NCBI GenBank assembly: GCA_029747015.1
Contig: JAKOGI010000366.1
Coordinates: 532,001-596,000, forward strand
DNA: 64,000 nucleotides
Origin: Carnegiea gigantea
Lineage: Eukaryota > Streptophyta > Magnoliopsida > Caryophyllales > Cactaceae
Direction of reading: 5' to 3'
This document shows, in pieces, positions 24,101-35,893 of this stretch. The stretch's first letter is position 1. Every line of letters starts with the position of its first letter. The notes below the pieces were generated by a model that worked only from the letters and a program-made list of their open reading frames with translations, ran no database searches and was not told the DNA's origin. Both the position numbers and the translations under genes were made by a program.

Positions 24101-25606
24101 ATGCTTGTCATATATTACTTGGTTGACCTTGGTTATTTGACAATCATGTGATGCATGATAGGTATGCCAACACCCATACCCTTAAGTTCAAGGGACGTAA
24201 CCTCTCAAAATTAAACCGGGAAAGGGAAGCGAGAAAAGTCTCTTTATGAGTGAGACACGGGTGGAGAGAGCCATTAGTAATAGCAACCCTTTATTTGCCT
24301 TACTTATAGTTAAATCAAACACTACTGAGGAAGTGAAGCCTTTAAACCCTCTTACTTAATTACTCTTGAAAGAGTTTGAGGATATTTTTCGCAACGATCT
24401 ACCACCGAGACTTCCTCCTTTAAGAGGCATTGAGCGCCAAATTGATCTCCTATGGGGCGCTCATTTGCCCAACAAGTCGGCTTATAGGTTTAAGCCTAAT
24501 GAGTCAAAAGAGCTCCAAAGACAAGTCCAAGAGTTGTTTGATCGTGGGCACATTTGGGAAAGTTTGAGTTCTTGCTCTGTTCCCGCTCTTTTGGTACCTA
24601 AGAAGGATGGTATGTGGTGAATGTGTGTGGATTTTAGGGCCATCAATAATATCACCATCAAGGACCAGTTTCCTAGACCATGATTGGATGAAATGCTTGA
24701 TGAGTTGCATGGGTCAAAGGTCTTTTCCAAGATTGACCTTTGAAGTGGCTATTATCAAATCCGAATGAAGGAGGGGGATGAATGGAAAAACGGCATTTAA
24801 AACCAATTATGGGTTATATGAATGTCTACTAATGCCCTTTAGTCTTTCTAATGCCCCGAGTACCTTCATGAGGCTCATGAATGAAGTCTTGAGGTCATTC
24901 ATTGGGAAGTTTATCGCGGTATACTTTGATGATATCTTGGTGTATAGTCAAGATGAGACATCTCATAAGGAACACCTCACTCAAGTGTTCCAAGTCTTGA
25001 ATTAACAAACTCTTTATGCTAAACTTAAGAAATATGAGCTCTTTACTCCTCAAGTTGTCTTCCTTGGATATGTTGTCTCCGGTAAGGGAATCTAAGTTAA
25101 TGAAGCCAAGGTTGAGGCTATCAAGAATTGGCCCATTCCTACAACCATCATAGAAGTCCGTAGCTTTCATGGGTTAACTTCTTTCTATCACCAGTTCATC
25201 AAGGATTTTAGCTCCATTATATCTCCCTTCACCGAGTGCATGAAGAATGATACCTTTGAGTGGACAAAGGCCGCCCGAAGAGCCTTTGAGTCTATCAACC
25301 CCTATCTTGGTCCTACCCAATTTTGAGCTCCTTTTTGAAGTTGAATGTGATGCTAGTAGAGTTCAGATTGGTGTGGTTCTCACTTAAGCCAAGCGTCCTC
25401 TTGCCTATTTTAGTGAGAAGTCAAATAGTTCAAGACTCAACTACTCCACTTATGATAAGGAGTTCTATGCCATTGTTAGGGCTTTGGAACATTGGAATCA
25501 TTATCTCAAGCCCAAGCCTTTTGTACTCCATTCGGATCATAAGGCTTTGTCTTTCATCAATGGCCAACACAAGTTGAATACAAGACATGCTAAGTGGGTT
25601 GAATTC
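24101..25606 (+). pseudogene. pol: Gypsy protease end, reverse transcriptase and RNase H N-part, decayed
   Basis: Recognisable in several frames: the protease tail to about 24230; RT from 24366 (FEDIFRNDLPPRLPPLRGIERQIDL, SVPALLVPKKDGMW), the stop codon there, then [39 protein letters not shown] at 24922-24933; and RNase H ([52 protein letters not shown]). At least six in-frame stops and several shifts are present. The frame is cut at 25606 by the Sirevirus and continues at 35894. Confidence 0.87.
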
Positions 25607-27300
25607 TGTTAGAATTGAGAGTACACTAACACAAGAGGGGGGTGAATTGTGTTGGCAAATTTTCGCAGTTTCTGGAAACAGGCTTGGGCCTTGTTTGGAC
25701 GGACTGTTTGTAACGTGCACAGAAGGTGTAAAACAGCAAAAATAAGTAGAAAGTGAGAACACAAGATTTTACGTGGAAATACCTCGAGCCAACCGAGGCG
25801 AAAACTACGACCTACCCCTGTAGGATTTTCACACACTTCCACTAAAGGGGCTAAACACGTTACAAAGGTGACCTCTGTTACAATTGCAACATACGTAACT
25901 GTCTACCCTTAAACTAGTTACACACTACGTCCTCGTCTCCCAGACTTGGACACACTCACGTAACCGTCTCCCCAAGACGAATTATACACGTCCAAAGCCT
26001 CCCTAGGCTTGGACACACTCAACTCTCACTTTGATGAAAGAAGAGAATAAAAACACCTTACTTTTGTGCTTCTAACTAAGCGAATGTAAGGTACAATTTT
26101 TGCTCCTAGTATGCCAAGGAAGATGACTCAATTTTCACACACACTTTGAAGGTTTTTCTGAAAATATGATTTGCAAGTTAAATCCCTAGAAAAACCGTGT
26201 AAAAACTTTCTCAAAAATTTTTATGAAATTGTGTGCAAAGCCGTGTATAAAACCGTGTGTGTATGTTCAATGAGGAGGTGGAGAAGCTCCTTAAATAGTA
26301 GAGGGAAACAAGATCTTTTTGTGTGCTTGATCCACAAGTATAAGATCTTTTTGCTCCTAAAAAGATTATGGAAAGTGACTAATATTTTCAGTTGCCAAAT
26401 CCTGAAATTTCCTATCTTATATTCCAAAAATAAGAGTTTGATTTATTTTGTAAAAGATTTCCTTTAAAAGCTAGACTCAAAATCTCCATAATATATTTCA
26501 AAGCCAAAGATTAACTTATCCTGGGTTTAATGATAACAGAAAATTTATCTCAAATATTTTCAAAAACGTCAGCCTAAGATTTGGAAAAAACTATGAAAAA
26601 TCGTTTTGGCTTGAAAACAGTCTGAACCCTGATCTCAGAACTGATCTGAGACAGTGTTCTTAAAAATCATTCAAGGTAATGTTAAATCGAGTTCTTCCTA
26701 GTGGCATATTAACAAGAATCTAAGAAAATAAAACCTATAACAGACCAAGACTCTTGTTGAATCCATCGGATAGCATCTATAGGATCTTGACTTGTTACTT
26801 CAATGCTGTGGTGTTACTCAGAACTGTTTCCTGAACTATTCCTGGAGTTCTTCATGTCTTTGATGTGCTTTAAGTTCTTTTCCATTCAGCTGTTCTGAGG
26901 AACTGTTCTTAAGACCTGTTGCTACGATGTTACTCAGAACTGTTCCCTGGGCTGTTCCTGGAGTTCTTCATGTCTTTGATATGCTTTAAGTTCTTTTCCA
27001 TTCAGCTGTTCTGAGGAACTGTTCTTAAGACCTGTTGCTACGATGTTACTCAGAACTGTTTCTTGAGCTGTTCCTTGAGTACTCCGTGTCTTTGATGTGC
27101 TTTAAGTTCTTTGCCATTCAGCTGTTCTGAGAACCTGTTCTTAAGACCTGTTCTCGACCATGGTTAATCAAGCAATTTCAAAGTTTTCCAAACAGTATTT
27201 GGAACCTGTTCGATCAACACACTCAAGTGTATATTGCATTTGTGTTTGTTATCATCAAAACCTTACATTACATAATGATGGGGTCAACAATTTCCCAACA
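25607..27300 (-). repeat. Sirevirus 3' LTR (1694 bp)
   Basis: On the plus strand it begins TGTTAGAATTGAGAG and ends TTTCCCAACA. It matches 34195-35893 with only scattered differences, so the insertion is younger than its gypsy host. It contains three tandem 116-bp units at 26812-27159. Confidence 0.94.
26812..27159 (-). repeat. Three 116-bp tandem units in the Sirevirus 3' LTR
   Basis: Units start at 26812, 26928 and 27044, each opening TGTTACTCAGAACTGTT and containing CTTTAAGTTCTT and CATTCAGCTGTTCTGAG. The other LTR has the same three at 35405, 35521 and 35637, so the array pre-dates insertion. Repeated AACTGTTCC-type cores could be U3 regulatory boxes; that is inference. Confidence 0.85.
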
Positions 27301-27500
27301 ATTTCCCCCTTTTTGATGATGACAAACCAAATGACCATATTGACATAAAAGGCAAAAGCAGGTTTCAAGATAAAACGTTCATGGTCAAGCCCATACGTTC
27401 ATGGTCAAGCCCATCTTCCCCTTTTTGTTTTGAGAAGTCAACTGAAGCTAGGTCAAACTGAAATGATCCTGGTCATGCCCATCTTCCCCCTTTTGACATC
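27301..27500 (-). other. Sirevirus polypurine tract and repeated polypurine-like motifs
   Basis: The minus strand next to the LTR reads CATCATCAAAAAGGGGGAAA at 27303-27322, the primer for plus-strand DNA. Related purine runs beside GATGGGC or GATGATG occur at about 27411-27428 and 27478-27510. Multiple polypurine motifs are a known feature of Sireviruses. Confidence 0.75.
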
Positions 27501-27981
27501 ATCAAAAAAGGGTGGTCAGGTCAAACAAGAGAAGCAGGGTGTTTGCAGTCACCACCTCTTGGGTAATGGAGGGAAAACAACCTGCGTTACACTCAAGTAT
27601 ATGGTACGGTAATGATATTGGCCATCCGAGTCACGCATAAACAAATAACAACAAGAAGACAAGCATGGCACAACAAAGATTAGCATAAACCATTATCAGT
27701 CACAAAGCACAACCAAAGAGTTAGAAACAGTTGTTGTGAACAAGGTGCAGAATCAAGAGAGGCAGAATAGGGTAGGATCAGCGTAGAGGAGAAGAGAGTT
27801 TGGCTGTGAGGACGGAGAGAATAGACATCAGATCCTCATGGCGCTCGGCATTAAGAGCCTTCTCCTCGGCAAGGGCAGCTTTAACCTCAGTGAGCTCGGT
27901 CTTCAACCAGTTTTGGTCCAGAAGCAAGGCATCAACAGAAGGCTCACTAGAGGAAGGACCAGGAACAGGGGTGAAGGGTGT

Positions 27982-29419
27982 TTAAGGCCCCTGTTTGGAA
28001 CCAGCAGTCTCACCCTTTGCAAGCTTGAACCCACAACTGATCAGGGTGCTGCTTCCTATCTCATCTATCACTTGGACCCCTACCTGCTTCTGCAAAGAAA
28101 CCCCAAAGTGCTCAAAGACTAAAGTCAGAAGAAATCCATACCCCAGGTCATGTTCTCTAGTCGTGTTTGCAATACGGGAGATATGACTGATCATGATGGC
28201 TGGTAGGTTGATCTGCTCTCCCCGGTCCAGGAGATCGGTAAGGCATTGATCCATTGCATCTGCAAGGTTCTGCCCTTGGCCCCGGGGGATGATATTTTTG
28301 ATGATAAACCAGAAGAGCAATCGGTGACAACGTGTCATCTCCCCTTTCTTGACTGACCTGGGTGTTTTCAACCCTGGTTGTTGACTCAACCTTTGAGTCA
28401 ATTGGAGCAATCTTTCAGCTCCGAGTACTGTCTTGTTTTCCCTTACATACACCCCAAAGCCCTCAGCAGGAACTCCTAGAATTTCTCCCAATTCCTTAGC
28501 ATTGAACCGTATCCCCTTCCCATTGACCATACTTGTCACCACTCCGTTGGTGACATTACAGTTGGCATAGAATTCAGCTAAATCAAGTACTGAACACCCT
28601 CTCTGGGTGTTTGCAAAGAGCTCGAGCCAACCTTGGGCAGTAAGCTTTTCCAGGAACATCTCCAGGCCCTGTTCCTGAAAGTAGGCAATTTTGACGATTT
28701 TGCCCCGTACTACACTTCTTTAAAGAAAATGGGCAACTCGGTCTCCTGTGGGCATGGTAGTTTTGGCTTTCTTGGATTTCGGTTTATCAGATTTGGCTTT
28801 TGTGGGCATAGTCTGAGCTGAAGTCGCCTTTCTCTTTGATGAGGCTCGCTTAGAAGAAGGCTTCATTGATGAACCAGGGCCAGACACCTGTTTGGAAACA
28901 ATTTCCTCAGGTTCTGATTCTTCAGGCACGTGTTCTGGGGCTTGTTCTGGAACAACTTTTCTCTTGGTTGGGGTGCTTTGGGTTGTGGTTGATGGAGACT
29001 GGGTAGATTCTTTAGTGGATTTGGTAGAGGCTTTTGCAGTAGAAGGTTCAGGTACTTGTTTGGGCTGGGAAGAACCAGAGAGTGTGAACCAGAACTGCGA
29101 GTTCGAGGTCTACGAACAGGTGTGGGAACAGGTTTTGAAGTGGTGGTTTTAAACTGACGTCTAGGCCCCCACTCACCTGATTTAGTTTTCTGGGAGGGCT
29201 GCAGTTGGGGGACCTCTATGGTTGACTCAAACCCATCACTGTCAGTCTCCTCAAGGTCTTCCACTCGATCCAAATTTATAATGGGGTCATCCATTATGTC
29301 AAAGAAAACAGGGGCAGAGCAATGGGTGTTGGTGGCGACGCCATGCGTGGCCGCTTCGGGACTAAGGCATGAGACATGGTGGTGCTGCGTTTGCTGCTGC
29401 CGGAATTCGCCATTGATGT
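27982..29419 (-). pseudogene. Sirevirus env-like frame downstream of pol, frameshifted
   Basis: A reading frame after RNase H on the same strand. The likely start is the ATG near 29419 (MANSGSSKRS). It shifts near 29300 into MDDPIINLDRVEDLEETDSDGF, then runs through low-complexity Pro, Ser, Lys and Glu segments (28720-28929: SKRASSKRKATSAQ). It ends in a folded-looking block of 225 codons at 27982-28659 (FYANCNVTNGVVTSMVNGKGIRFNAKELGEILGVP and RCHRLLFWFIIKNIIPRGQGQ). That block resembles the 'putative plant transposon protein' domain that accompanies Sirevirus env-like genes, from memory. No clear signal peptide is seen. The function is unknown. Confidence 0.7.
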
Positions 29420-29890
29420 TGAAGAGGAGCTCGAGTTTTTGGAGATTTAGGGTTTAGGATTGAAAGAGAGAGAAAAAGAGCGAAATTGAGAGGGTTCTGG
29501 GTGACTGGGGCGTGACATGAGCAAGCAGGAAGTTAAGGGGGTACTTGCTTCCAATCAAAAAGAGGAGTATTAAATCTCCCAGTCACGCACGTTTCAACAA
29601 AAGTCAACAACTGAATTAACTACCTGATTTGCACAGAGTGACAAACAGTGGCCATACCTGTTCTTGGTGCTTATTCCTGCAGTCAATTGCTTGGTAACAT
29701 GGGACAATAAGGGCAATATCATCAGACCTCAACGAGTGTCAACAAGCTGTATTCCACACATGTGCTAAATATAACACCAAGTTTGACTGCAATTAATAAT
29801 TTTAACAAGCTTGACCTGAAAAGCCCTTTAACTAGACAAGCATTGGGGGTTAATTAAGCATTCTCAAGTCATTTTAATTAGACCCAGTTT
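29420..29890. other. Sirevirus interdomain noncoding region
   Basis: 470 bp between the RNase H end and the env-like start on the minus strand. No coding or notable motif is seen. It may hold a leader or splice site for the env-like frame; nothing in the sequence settles this. Confidence 0.5.
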
Positions 29891-30298
29891 CTATCTGTTC
29901 CTCTGAAACTGTTCTCTACTTAGTGCCTTGGTGAAAATATCATCAATTTGTTTATTAGTGGCACAGAAATTCATTGAAACCAAGCCTTTTTCAACATTGT
30001 CTCTCAAAAAATGATGACGAATGTCAATATGTTTAGTCCTTTTATGTTGACAAGGGTTTTTGAAAATATTAATTGCACTTGTATTATCACAAAATATGGG
30101 AATGCATCCCGTGTCAACACAAAAATCTTTGAGCTGTTGCCTTATCCATAATAGTTGAGCACAACAAGAAGCAGCTGCAACATATTCAGCTTCTGCTGTG
30201 GACATGGCAACTGAGTGTTGTTTCTTGGTTGTCCAAGATACCAAACAGGGTCCAAGGAAGTGAGCCATACCTGAGGTGCTTTTTCTATCAACCAAAAA
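29891..30298 (-). pseudogene. pol: Sirevirus RNase H domain
   Basis: The C-terminal end of copia pol: [84 protein letters not shown] and a DIFTKAL end. These are the standard copia RNase H landmarks. Its upstream part joins RT directly at a deletion near 30295; the first part of this open frame (30299-30379) is an out-of-frame read of RT. Confidence 0.9.
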
Positions 30299-32323
30299 AC
30301 ACTTCCTCTTTAAGATATCCGTTAAGGAATGCACTTTTGACATCCATCTGATATAATTTGATCTCCATGTGGGCTGCAAAAGCTATCAAGATTCGAATGG
30401 CTTCAATCCTTGCAACAGGTGCAAAGGTTTCTTCATAATCAATGCCCTCTTCTTGGTTGTACCTTTGAACCACCAGCCGGGCCTTGTTTCTGGTGACTGT
30501 TCCGAACTCATCAAGCTTGTTTCGGAACACCCACTTGGTGCCAATGATTGATCTGTCTTCTGGCTGAGGTACAAGATGCCACACCTTGTTCCTTTCAAAC
30601 TGATGAAGCTCCTCTTGCATTGCTGTAACCCAATCTGAATCTGTAAGAGTTTGGTGCTTCCATGGTCGTGGAGTAAGCGGATCCACAGACACGCTTTCTA
30701 CTCTTGCTTGGATACTTGGGGAAACAGGTTCAGAAACTGTTTCAGAGCCTGTTCCTGAGCCTGATCTGAATCCTCTTCCCGAGCCTGTTCTGGAGCCTGT
30801 TTCTGGAGTGTTAGGCTGGTTTTGTTCCAAATTGGGTTTAGCAGTACTTCCCCTTGTTTGGTTCAGACCTTGCCCATCTTCCAAGGAAACAGCTCCAGGC
30901 CCTGATTCCTCCTCGGAATACTTACCTTCTTCATGTGTGAGCAACGAATTTTTCTTAGTAAGGCCTAGTTCGAAATCATCATCCTGTACATCAACCTCAA
31001 CTAGAAAGTTAGTTTCATCAAAAAGCACATGCACACTCTCCTCAACACACGAGGTTCGCTTATTGAATACTTTGTAAGCCTTACTGTGTGAGGAGTACCC
31101 AAGAAGGATTGCCTCATCACTCCTTGGATCAAACTTCCCCAAGGCATCCTTCCCATTATTATGCACATAACATTTAAAACCAAATGCTCTCAAGTGCATA
31201 ATATTGGGTTTTCTACCCTTGAAAAGTTCATAAGGAGTTTTGTTAAGAATAGGTCTAATCATGCATCTATTGATAATGTAACATGATGTGTTCAAAGCTT
31301 CCGCCTAAAAGTTTCTAGCAAGACCACTAGCAATAAGCATTGTTCTAGTCATGTCTTCTAGAGTTCGAATTTTTACGCTCTACCACCCCGTTCTGCTGGG
31401 ATGTTCTTGGGGTTGAAAAATTATGATCAACACCATGCTCATTACAATAGTCAATACAGCTTGAATTTTCAAATTCTTTACCATGATCAGACCTTAGGCA
31501 CACCAATGAGTGTCCTACTCTCTTTTCAGTCTTTTTAATGAATGCAAGAAATTTTTCAAAAGTTTCATCTTTAGAAGCTAAAAACAAGGTCCATGTGAAA
31601 TGAGAGTAATCCCACTATCACAAGCACATACCTCTTTCCACCTCGACTTGTGATCCTCATAGGACCACACAAATCTACATGTAGCATCTGAAGAGGTTGG
31701 GTAGTGCTAACACAGTTTTTCCGTTTAAAAGAAGTTTTGACTTGTTTACCCCTGGCACAAGCGTCACATACCTTGTCATCATTGAATTTGATGGAAGGTA
31801 GGCCGACTACTAGGTCTTTAGTGACAAGTTTATTCAAGAGTAAGAGACTCGCATGACCTAGTCTCTTGTGCCAAAGCATGACATCATTATTTAAAGCACT
31901 TAAACAAGTCACATTGTTTTGGGGAAGTGAGAGAATACTTACTTTATACACGTTTTTGTGTTGCTTCCCCCTCAACACAACATCTCCTGTGTGGATATTG
32001 ACGACCAAGCATTGTTTTGAAGAAAACACTACTAGGTTATCTTTATTACACAGTTGGGACACGCTGAGTAGATTATGTTGTAATCCATCCACCAGATATA
32101 CATTGTCAATTGTATGGGGGAGTGACTCACCTATCTTACCTATACCGACAATTGTCCCTGATTTGCCGTTTCCAAATGCCACACTCCCTCCATCAAAAGC
32201 TGTAAGTGAGAGGAAGTTTGATTTTTCACCAGTCATATGCCGTGAACAACTGCTATCCACATACCACAATTGGTTGTTTGCTGAGTTGTTTGCTCGGTTG
32301 TTCCCCCTCACTTTAGCCTGCAA
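30288..32323 (-). pseudogene. pol: Sirevirus protease, integrase and truncated reverse transcriptase
   Basis: In order on the minus strand: protease with WYVDSSCSRHMTG (Ser in place of the usual Gly after DS) near 32260; GAG-pre-integrase HHCC finger (WHKRLGHASLLLLNKL, VCDACARGKQ); integrase core Asp in LHVDLCGPM (31680); a frameshift near 31590; the second Asp (LRSDHGKEFENS) and the Glu (QQNGVVERKN); a second break near 31345-31300; the integrase end ([26 protein letters not shown]); and the RT N-part ([57 protein letters not shown]). RT then stops: the palm with YVDD is missing. Confidence 0.9.
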
Positions 32324-32344
32324 AACAAATTAGGGGTTAGTTTT

Positions 32345-34138
32345 GGGAACCCAGATCCACTTGGGTCCCATTTTTTTTGAAGTGCAAATCTCATCTTTTC
32401 TAACCCATATTTGTTTTACATGAATCAAGTTTTTTTTCATGGCATACCTTCTTATAGGACAAGTGTACTGATAATGCCCTGTTTTACCACAATGAAAACA
32501 CCCAATATTTTCTGGTAATCCTACATATTTTCTATTAACAGGGTAATCAGTGCGCTTAGTTACAAAGCCTAATGCTCTTTTGGCCTGGTTACAGTGAGTG
32601 TTCAGCCAATTCAGTGCTTTTGAGGACCTGTTTCAGCGCTTGTTTGCAGCAAGGTCTGATTCTACTTATTTTAACTTTTCAAGCAATTTACTGTTCTCAA
32701 CAAGTAGGGATTGTACCTTCTGTTTCAGTTCAAGAGACTCATTTTCAAGCTTAGTCAGATCAGAAACAAAGGTGGCTTCTTTCATGCTTAAGGTCTCTTT
32801 GGATTTATTGAGGTCTTCATGTAAAACAATATTCTTCATATCAGTTTCAATTTTTTCACTTTTAAGGATTTTGTTTTCATGCTCTAATTCTCTAATATTC
32901 CTTTTTAACTCAGAACATGCATCCTTTAACATGCAATTTTCAGAATTAATAGCATCATACTCATCCATCAAAGTAACTAATAACTCCTCAAGTTTTGCTT
33001 TATTTAGACCACGTACCTTATCCTTAAGTTGAGCTAAGCTGTCCAAAGGCTCATCATCTGAGTCAGAATTACTTCTGTCCATAAGAGCTACAACAGCATC
33101 TTCCTCTTCAGTCCCTTCCTCATCCTCGGTAGAATCACCCTAAGCCGCAAGCATTGCCTTTGAGAAGCGCTTAGTAGAACTATTTTCAACCTGTTTCCTG
33201 CCCTGTTTCCTGGACTGTTCGGGCTCTTGTTCCTCTTTCAGCAAAGGGCAGTTTTTCACAATGTGATCAATCTTACCACATTTGAAACATCCAGTGAACT
33301 GTTCACTGTCATTGTTTCTGGGCTTGCTGAGGTTCTTCTTTTTGTTGTTCTCTTTGACCTTTTTGAAGAAGTTCTTGAATCTTCGGGTGATCATGGCCAG
33401 TTCTTCTTCATCAAGGTCCGAACCATCCTCTTCCAAAGCCTTTAGAGCAAGGCATCGGTCTCTCTTGGTCTCCTCTTTCAATTGAGAGCTTCTTCTAAGC
33501 TCATAAGTTTGGAGATTACCAATAAGCTCGTCCAAGGTGATTTTATTCATATCCTTGGCTTCTTAGATGGCCGTGACTTTGGCCTCCCATGACTGTGGCA
33601 AAAATCGTAGGATTTTCCTCACCAACTCCTCGGTGGTGGAGGACTTTCCTAATGATTTTAGCTCATTAGTGACATGGGTGAAACGGGTGTACATCTCCAT
33701 CATCGTTTCTTTATCACCCATCTCAAACAGTTCATATTTTCTCATAAGAAGCTCAATTCTCGATTGTTTTACCTGATTTGTACCTTCGTGAGCTACTTGT
33801 AAGGCATCCCAGATTTCTTTGGCTGACTCGCATTCGGAAATGCGAGTATACTCATCAGGACCAAGACCAAAATACAAGAGTTTTTTGGCCTTTGCATTCT
33901 TTTCCATCATCTTGAAATCTTCGGCATTGAACTCGTGAGGCCCCTTGGGAATTGTCTTTCCATCTTCGACTGTCTTTTTCGGGATGAGTGGTCCATTCTT
34001 GATAATCATCCATAACTCATAATCGTCAGCTTGAACATAGTTCTCCATGCGGTTCTTCCACCAACTATAATGTTGACCATTAAAGTATGGTGGTCGAGTT
34101 ATGGATTGCCCCTCAAGCATGCCATATGGTGTACTCAT
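32345..34138 (-). pseudogene. gag: Sirevirus gag with coiled coil and two zinc knuckles
   Basis: The start is the ATG at 34138 (MSTPYGMLEGQSITRPPYFNGQHYSWWKNRM), 42 bases after the primer site. The copia gag core runs to 33563 (TNQVKQSRIELLMRKYELFEM). In-frame stops at 33563-33565 and 33140-33142 divide one frame that continues through a first zinc knuckle (CFKCGKIDHIVKNC, near 33285) and a long Leu/Glu/Lys coiled coil at 32666-33082 (SLAQLKDKVRGLNKAKLEELLVTL). A second CCHC knuckle (CFHCGKTGHYQYTC) lies near 32500, before the protease. Confidence 0.88.
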
Positions 34139-34180
34139 GTTTAGGATCTCTCAAGATGTTAATCTTTCTAATGAGAACCT

Positions 34181-34192
34181 GCTCTGATACCA
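34181..34192 (-). other. Primer-binding site, initiator tRNA-Met (Sirevirus)
   Basis: The minus strand reads TGGTATCAGAGC, two bases from the LTR end at 34195. It is a full 12-base match to plant initiator tRNA-Met, the usual copia primer. Confidence 0.93.
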
Positions 34193-34194
34193 CT

Positions 34195-35893
34195 TGTTAG
34201 AATTGAGAGTACACTAACACAAGAGGGGGGGTGAATTGTGTTGGCAAATTTTCGCAGTTTCTGGAAACAGGCTTGGGTCTTGTTTGGACGAACTGTTTGT
34301 AACGTGCACAGAAGGTGTAAAACAGCGAAAATAAGTAGAAAGTGAGAACACAAGATTTTTACGTAGAAACACCTTGAGCCCAACCGAGGCGAAAACCACG
34401 ACCTACCCCTATAGGATTTTCACACACTTCCACTAAACGGGCTAAACACATTACAAAGGTAACCTTCTCTGTTACAATTGCAACACACGTAACTGTCTAC
34501 CCTTAGACTAGTTACACACTACGTTCTTGTCTCCCAGACTTGGACACACTCACGTAATCGTCTCCCCAGGACGAATTACACACGTCCAAAGCCTCCCTAG
34601 GCTTGGACACACTCAACTCTCACTTTGATGAAAGAAGAAAATAAAAACATCTTACTTTTGTGCTTCTAACTAAGCGAATGTAAGGTACAATTTTTGCTCC
34701 TAGTATGCCAAGGAAGATGACTCAATTTTCACACACACTTTGAAGGTTTTTCTGAAAATATGATTTGCAAGTTAAATCCCTAGAAAAACCGTGAAAAAAT
34801 TTCTCAAAAATATTTATGAAATTGTGTGCAAAGCCGTGTATAAAACCGTGTGTGTATGTTCAATGAGGAGGTGGAGAAGCTCCTTAAATAGTAGAGGGCA
34901 ACAAGATCTTTTTGTGTGCTTGATCCACAAGTATAGGATCTTTTTGCTCCTAAAAAGATTATGGAAAGTGACTAATATTTTCAATTACCAAATCCTGAAA
35001 TTTTCTATCTTATATTCCAAAAATAAGAGTTTGATTTATTTTGTAAAAGATTTCCTTTAAAAGCTAGACTCAAAATCTCCACAATATATTTCAAAGCCAA
35101 AGATTAACTTATCCTGGGTTTAATGATAGCAGAAAATTTATCTCAAATATTTTCAAAAACGTCAGCCCAAGATTTGGAAAAAACTGTGAAAAATCATTTT
35201 GGCTTGAAAACAGTCTGAACCCTGATTTCAGAACTGATCTGAGACAGTGTTCTTAAAAATCATTCAAGGTAATGTTAAATCGAGTTCTTCCAAGTGGCAT
35301 ATTAACAAGAATATAAGAAAATAAAACCTATAACAGACCAAGACTCTTGTTGAATCCACCGGATAGCATCTATAGGATCTTGACTTGTTACTTCAATGCT
35401 GTGGTGTTACTCAGAACTGTTTCCCGAACTGTTCCTGGAGTTCTTCATGTCTTTGATGTGCTTTAAGTTCTTTTCCATTCAGCCGTTCCGAGGAACTGTT
35501 CTTAAGACCTGTTGCTACGATGTTACTCAGAACTGTTCCCTGGGCTGTTCCTGGAGTTCTTCATGTCTTTGATGTGCTTTAAGTTCTTTTCCATTCAGCT
35601 GTTCTGAGGAACTGTTCTTAAGACCTGTTGCTACGATGTTACTCAGAACTGTTTCCTGAGCTGTTCCTTGAGTACTCCATGTCTTTGATGTGCTTTAAGT
35701 TCTTTGCCATTCAGCTGTTCTGAGGACCTGTTCTTAAGACCTGTTCTCGACCATGGTTAATCAAGCAATTTCAAAATTTTTCAAACAGTATTTGGAACCT
35801 GTTCGATCAACACACTCAAGTGTATATTCCATTTGTGTTTGTTATCATCAAAACCTTACATTACATAATGATGGGGTCAACAATTTCCCAACA
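34195..35893 (-). repeat. Sirevirus 5' LTR (1699 bp)
   Basis: The pair of 25607-27300. A minus-strand TATA-like CTATTTAAGGAGC lies near 34883-34895. The three 116-bp units are at 35405-35752. The plus-strand end CCCAACA at 35893 abuts the AATTC target duplication. Confidence 0.94.

Larger units (their letters stand above)
25607..35893 (-). mobile_element. Sirevirus-type Ty1/copia retrotransposon, 10.3 kb, nested
   Basis: Minus-strand element: 5' LTR 34195-35893, primer site 34181-34192, gag, protease-integrase-RT-RNase H, env-like frame, polypurine tracts, 3' LTR 25607-27300. The 5-bp target duplication AATTC (25602-25606 and 35894-35898) is intact. It sits inside the gypsy RNase H. Sirevirus features: a gag leader of about 40 bases, a coiled-coil gag with two zinc knuckles, an extra frame after RNase H, and repeated polypurine motifs with the conserved GATGATG context. 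RT lacks its catalytic core, so the copy cannot move by itself. Confidence 0.93.

Noticed and set aside
26812..27159. Repeat array read as CRISPR
   Set aside because: The 116-bp units are contiguous with no unique spacers and lie in a plant LTR.
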